In this document: positions 5,073-6,830 of the stretch, in pieces
How the letters are laid out: each line of letters starts with the position of its first letter
Numbering within the stretch: the stretch's first letter is position 1
NCBI GenBank assembly: GCA_009783775.1
Contig: WRCT01000095.1
Span: 1-6,830, forward strand
Length of the DNA: 6,830 nucleotides
Direction: 5' to 3'
From: Clostridiales bacterium
Lineage (GTDB): Bacteria > Bacillota > Clostridia > Christensenellales > CAG-138
Program-made: the position numbers and the translations under genes
The notes under the pieces: model-generated
Told to the model about the DNA's origin: nothing
The model's database searches: none
What the model saw: only the letters and a program-made list of their open reading frames with translations

Positions 5073-5080
5073 GTATACTG
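5073..5080. promoter_or_regulatory. GTATACTG motif in the spoIIR/5086 divergent region
   Basis: The 8-mer GTATACTG lies 40 nt upstream of the spoIIR start; the same 8-mer occurs at 3810-3817, 38 nt upstream of the DUF11 start. It contains TATACT, a possible -10 on either strand. On the minus strand GTATA also resembles the -35 of forespore sigma factors (sigma-F/G), but the expected -10 (GGnnAnAnT) is only partly matched. Confidence 0.35.
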
Positions 5081-5085
5081 ATTCC

Positions 5086-5649
5086 ATGATTGACATTTAC
5101 GCCTCCGTCACAACCGCGATCGCAGATTTTGTTTTTAAGCAAACGGGCCAATCCCTCGACCCCTCGGGCTGGCGATTGGCCAAGGACGCGCCGCTGGCCT
5201 ACTACAACGCGCCGATGATAGATTACAGCGAACTCATTTGGCAGGGCGTTCCCCTGATCGCCGCAGCGCATAAAAAAAACAGCCGCCTGCTGTTTTCCTT
5301 CACCGACGCCTTTTATGAGTGGTCAGTGGTCAGTGGTCAGTGGTCAGTGGTCAGTGGGCAGATGGGGGTGTCAGAGCGAACCGTCCCCGCTGACACCAAA
5401 AGCGCGCACCTTATCAACCGCCTGCTTATGTTGGTGCGGCACGGCTACGCCACCTGTCCGCCCGACCCCGTTGTGCAGCGCGCGCTCTGGCTGGTTATCC
5501 GCGACGCGCATTTCGGGCGGCTCTCTCAGGAAACCGAACGCGCCATTCTCACGATGTCCCATCACAAATCGGGCAACGAGCGCGTCGCATTGGAACGCCG
5601 GCTTGGCGGTGTTGCGGCGGCGATGCTGCAAGTAACAAGGAATAAGTAA
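5086..5649 (+). CDS. Hypothetical protein with an in-frame repeat insertion
   Basis: I do not recognise this 187-aa protein. Residues 1-78 (MIDIYASVTTAIADFVF... to FTDAFYE) and 105-182 (KSAHLINRLLMLVRHGY... to AAAMLQ) look like one soluble, mainly helical protein with codon use like its neighbours. There is no signal peptide or membrane helix. Residues 79-104 are encoded by inserted repeat DNA: two WSVVSGQ units from a heptamer array, then MGVSERTVPADT from an 8-bp-arm palindrome. The last residues VTRNK and the TAA stop come from another heptamer array. No Shine-Dalgarno site precedes ATG 5086, and TATACT ends just 6 nt before it, so a leaderless transcript or a later start (Met44, 5215) is possible. 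Whether the protein still folds with the insert is unknown. It converges on the EamA gene. Confidence 0.7.
   Translation: MIDIYASVTTAIADFVFKQTGQSLDPSGWRLAKDAPLAYYNAPMIDYSELIWQGVPLIAAAHKKNSRLLFSFTDAFYEWSVVSGQWSVVSGQMGVSERTVPADTKSAHLINRLLMLVRHGYATCPPDPVVQRALWLVIRDAHFGRLSQETERAILTMSHHKSGNERVALERRLGGVAAAMLQVTRNK
5276..5296 (+). other. Hairpin after an A8 run inside the gene at 5086
   Basis: AAAACAGC (5276-5283) and GCTGTTTT (5289-5296) pair around CGCCT, directly after a run of eight A (5272-5279). It looks like an intrinsic terminator or slippage site but lies in coding sequence (KKNSRLLFS). It resembles the true terminator at 5708-5727. Confidence 0.4.
5319..5360. repeat. Heptamer tandem array, unit GTGGTCA (6 units), intragenic
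   Basis: Five exact GTGGTCA units (5319-5353) are followed by GTGGGCA. Six units make 42 nt, so the array keeps the reading frame and is translated as two WSVVSGQ copies. Gain or loss of any number of units not divisible by three would shift the frame. Confidence 0.95.
5367..5397. repeat. Palindromic REP-like element inside the gene at 5086
   Basis: GGTGTCAG (5367-5374) and CTGACACC (5390-5397) are perfect 8-bp arms around a 15-nt loop containing GAACCGTCCCC. It directly follows the heptamer array and is translated in frame. From memory, similar palindromes are dispersed in clostridial genomes; this is not verified here. Confidence 0.7.
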
Positions 5650-5664
5650 TAAGGAATAAGGGAG
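5630..5664. repeat. Heptamer tandem array, unit AAGKAAT (5 units), at the end of the gene at 5086
   Basis: The units are AAGTAAC, AAGGAAT, AAGTAAT, AAGGAAT and AAGGGAG. The array starts inside the coding sequence and supplies the last codons (VTRNK) and the TAA stop at 5647-5649. AAGGAATAAGTAATA (5637-5651) is a perfect 15-bp inverted match to 5737-5751. Confidence 0.9.
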
Positions 5665-5705
5665 GAGTGCTGACGCACATTAGATGGGTCAACAAAGCTA
5701 TAATG

Positions 5706-5727
5706 AAAAAACTGCGCCAGCAGTTTT
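5706..5727 (-). terminator. Intrinsic terminator between convergent genes
   Basis: AAAACTGC (5708-5715) and GCAGTTTT (5720-5727) pair around GCCA. On the minus strand the stem ends in a run of six T, so it suits the EamA gene best. On the plus strand it is followed by four T and CTCCTT and may also stop the gene at 5086. Confidence 0.75.
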
Positions 5728-5736
5728 CTCCTTCAC

Positions 5737-5771
5737 TATTACTTATTCCTTCTTACTTATTACTTAATCCT
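5737..5771. repeat. Heptamer tandem array, unit AGKAATA on the minus strand (5 units)
   Basis: On the plus strand the units are TATTACT, TATTCCT, TCTTACT, TATTACT and TAATCCT. Read on the minus strand, the array encodes the last residues (about GLSNK) of the EamA permease and its TAA stop (5753-5755). It is in inverted orientation to the array at 5630-5664. Confidence 0.9.
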
Positions 5772-6682
5772 TCCAAAACCCCCAAAAACACAATTCCGGC
5801 AATGACAATACCAACCGAAACATACTGCCAGCGGGTCAGTTTTTCTTTCAGGAACAGCCGCGAGAGCAGCACGGACACCATACAGTAGGCGGCGACCACG
5901 GGCGCGGCGACCACAGCGTTGGCGGCCATGGCGTAGACATAAAACACCTGCCCGCCCGTTTCAAACAGCGCGGCCACGCCGCGATTGCCCTGTTTGCGCA
6001 CAGGCATAGGCTCTTTCCTAATCAGCAAAAAGACGATCAGCGCAAGCGCCCCGATCAGAAAGGTCAGCTCGTAGGACGTGTTTGCCACAAACTCAATGTT
6101 CTCCGCCGTCACGCCCAACAGCGGGCTCTCCGCCACGCTGTCCAGATAATAGGCGTCAAAGAACGTACCCAGCGCGTCGATCACGCAATAGACCACGGGG
6201 ATCAGCAGCGCCCAGAACCCCACCCGATACTTCCTGTCCTCGGCGAGTGTCGGCCGCGCCTGCGCCTTATACTCCAGCACGCCCAGCAGCAGCACGCCCG
6301 CCGTGATCAATACCACCGCGAGCGTGGAGGGCAGGTCCGGCCGCTGGCCCAAAAAGATCACGCAGAGCAAAAAGACCACAGCGCCGGACGTGTTTTGAAT
6401 GGGCGAAGACAGCGAGAGCAGCAGGTACCGCAAGCCGAAGTAGCCCACGGTCATGGACAAAATATACATGAGCGAGACGGGCAGATAGATATACAGGTTG
6501 CGAAAATCGTAATCAAACCCATTGACGCACAACATCACCAAGGCGTGCGCGCCCATCACCAAACCGACCATAATGCCGGTCTTCAAATGGCTGTAGCGGT
6601 CGCCCTTGTCCGCGCCCTTCTTATAATATAAATCCGCCGCGCCCCAGCAGAGCGTAGCGATCAATGTAAATACAAACCACAT
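5753..6682 (-). CDS. EamA/DMT-superfamily permease
   Basis: This 309-aa inner-membrane protein fits the ten-helix drug/metabolite transporter fold. Hydrophobic segments appear near residues 2-19, 34-54, 64-80, 83-111 (with a break), 117-137, 155-172, 204-221, 236-253, 256-275 and 286-304. Two EamA repeats are visible: SPIQNTSGAVVFLLCVIFLG followed by LAVVLITAGVLLLGVLE in the first half, and APVVAAYCMVSVLLSRLFLKEKLT followed by VSVGIVIAGIVFLGVLEG in the second. The hallmark motif GWxxx-K/R is seen as FLKEKLTRWQY. The substrate cannot be read from sequence; family members export amino acids, sugars or other metabolites. A strong GGAGGA site lies 3-4 nt before the ATG, abutting a heptamer array. 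The stop lies in another heptamer array, and the terminator at 5706-5727 follows. It is downstream of the partial gene at 6763 on the same strand, with an 80-nt gap. Confidence 0.88.
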   Translation of the reverse strand: MWFVFTLIATLCWGAADLYYKKGADKGDRYSHLKTGIMVGLVMGAHALVMLCVNGFDYDFRNLYIYLPVSLMYILSMTVGYFGLRYLLLSLSSPIQNTSGAVVFLLCVIFLGQRPDLPSTLAVVLITAGVLLLGVLEYKAQARPTLAEDRKYRVGFWALLIPVVYCVIDALGTFFDAYYLDSVAESPLLGVTAENIEFVANTSYELTFLIGALALIVFLLIRKEPMPVRKQGNRGVAALFETGGQVFYVYAMAANAVVAAPVVAAYCMVSVLLSRLFLKEKLTRWQYVSVGIVIAGIVFLGVLEGLSNK

Positions 6683-6690
6683 AATTCCTC

Positions 6691-6711
6691 CAAACTACAA
6701 ACTACATTACT
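6691..6711. repeat. Short heptamer array, unit TAGTTTG on the minus strand (about 3 units)
   Basis: Two exact CAAACTA units are followed by CATTACT on the plus strand. On the minus strand they read TAGTTTG and join directly to the GGAGGA ribosome site of the EamA gene. The unit matches part of the array at 1502-1536 in opposite orientation. Confidence 0.7.
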
Positions 6712-6762
6712 GTTGACAAAGTAACAAAAACTTGTCCTTGTACCTGGCGAGTCTGTGACCCG

Positions 6763-6828
6763 TCAGATTTTCCATTCAATGTCCACATGATCGCCGTTGG
6801 CGTATATACGGGAGATCATTCCGTCCAC
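6763..6828 (-). CDS. C-terminus of an unidentified protein, possibly a serine recombinase (partial)
   Basis: On the minus strand a frame enters from the right edge and ends at TGA (6763-6765), reading VDGMISRIYANGDHVDIEWK plus Ile and stop. Only 21 codons are visible. The pattern, a short helix with (I/V)xRI followed by a beta hairpin D-H-V-D-I-E-W-K, resembles the final strand pair of large serine recombinases of Clostridia (typically ...ERIEVYxxxxIEIxFKF). This is a family resemblance from memory on a very short stretch, so the product name is tentative; that the frame is coding is more likely. The EamA gene follows 80 nt downstream on the same strand. Confidence 0.45.
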   Translation of the reverse strand: MDGMISRIYANGDHVDIEWKI

Positions 6829-6830
6829 CA

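Noticed and set aside
5090..5095. TTGACA as a promoter -35
   Set aside because: It lies inside the coding start at 5086 and has no -10 at 16-18 nt.
5319..5360. Heptamer array as a CRISPR-like repeat
   Set aside because: Units are contiguous 7-mers without spacers, and there are no cas genes.
5699..5704. TATAAT between the convergent genes
   Set aside because: No -35 at the correct spacing, immediately followed by a terminator hairpin, and no gene downstream on the plus strand.
6713..6718. TTGACA on the plus strand as a promoter -35
   Set aside because: No TATAAT-like hexamer at 16-18 nt, and no plus-strand gene follows in the window.

Overview
The window looks like chromosomal DNA from a spore-forming, GC-rich member of the Clostridia (Firmicutes), plausibly an Oscillospiraceae/Ruminococcaceae-type gut organism. 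The reasons are a clear spoIIR gene, a Firmicutes-type stand-alone CBS-pair protein, purine-rich Shine-Dalgarno sites, sigma-A promoters, and two cysteine-rich small proteins of the kind seen in spore coats. The taxonomic placement is inference from gene content and composition only.

Layout. 1-828 (+): 3' part of a GapA-type glyceraldehyde-3-phosphate dehydrogenase, followed after 8 nt by a hexapeptide-repeat serine-acetyltransferase-like gene (837-1409) and a hairpin terminator. 1410-1722: hairpins, a 7-nt repeat array, one copy of a 32-bp direct repeat, and a near-consensus promoter. 1723-2991 (+): an AT-richer AAA_14/DUF4143-type ATPase gene. 3005-3111: two strong hairpins and the second copy of the 32-bp repeat. 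3084-3209 (-): a 41-aa Cys/Gly/Arg/Trp-rich gene, downstream of a 157-aa, 15-cysteine DUF11-domain gene (3298-3771, -). 3772-4101: a palindrome, a 69-nt inverted repeat, and a textbook promoter for a CBS-pair gene (4102-4491, +). spoIIR (4481-5032, -) converges on the CBS gene and overlaps it. 5086-5649 (+): an unrecognised protein carrying an in-frame repeat insertion. 5753-6682 (-): an EamA/DMT-type permease. 6763-6828 (-): the last 21 codons of a gene that may encode a serine recombinase.

Two themes stand out. First, at least six short arrays of 7-nt units occur here. Their unit sequences differ from site to site but the unit is always 7 nt. Three of them supply the stop codon, and sometimes the last residues, of the adjacent gene, and one sits in frame inside a gene. 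They resemble in style the heptanucleotide STRR repeats of filamentous cyanobacteria. Second, the ATPase gene lies between two copies of a 32-bp direct repeat. Each copy encodes the same C-terminus (RRFWGDWC-stop), as if a roughly 1.5-kb cargo had entered the 3' end of the 41-aa gene and duplicated that end.

Functionally the window is a mosaic: central carbon and amino-acid chemistry on the left, a foreign-looking ATPase, then sporulation-associated genes (two possible coat-like proteins, spoIIR), and a transporter next to a possible recombinase on the right. No RNA genes and no CRISPR array were seen.
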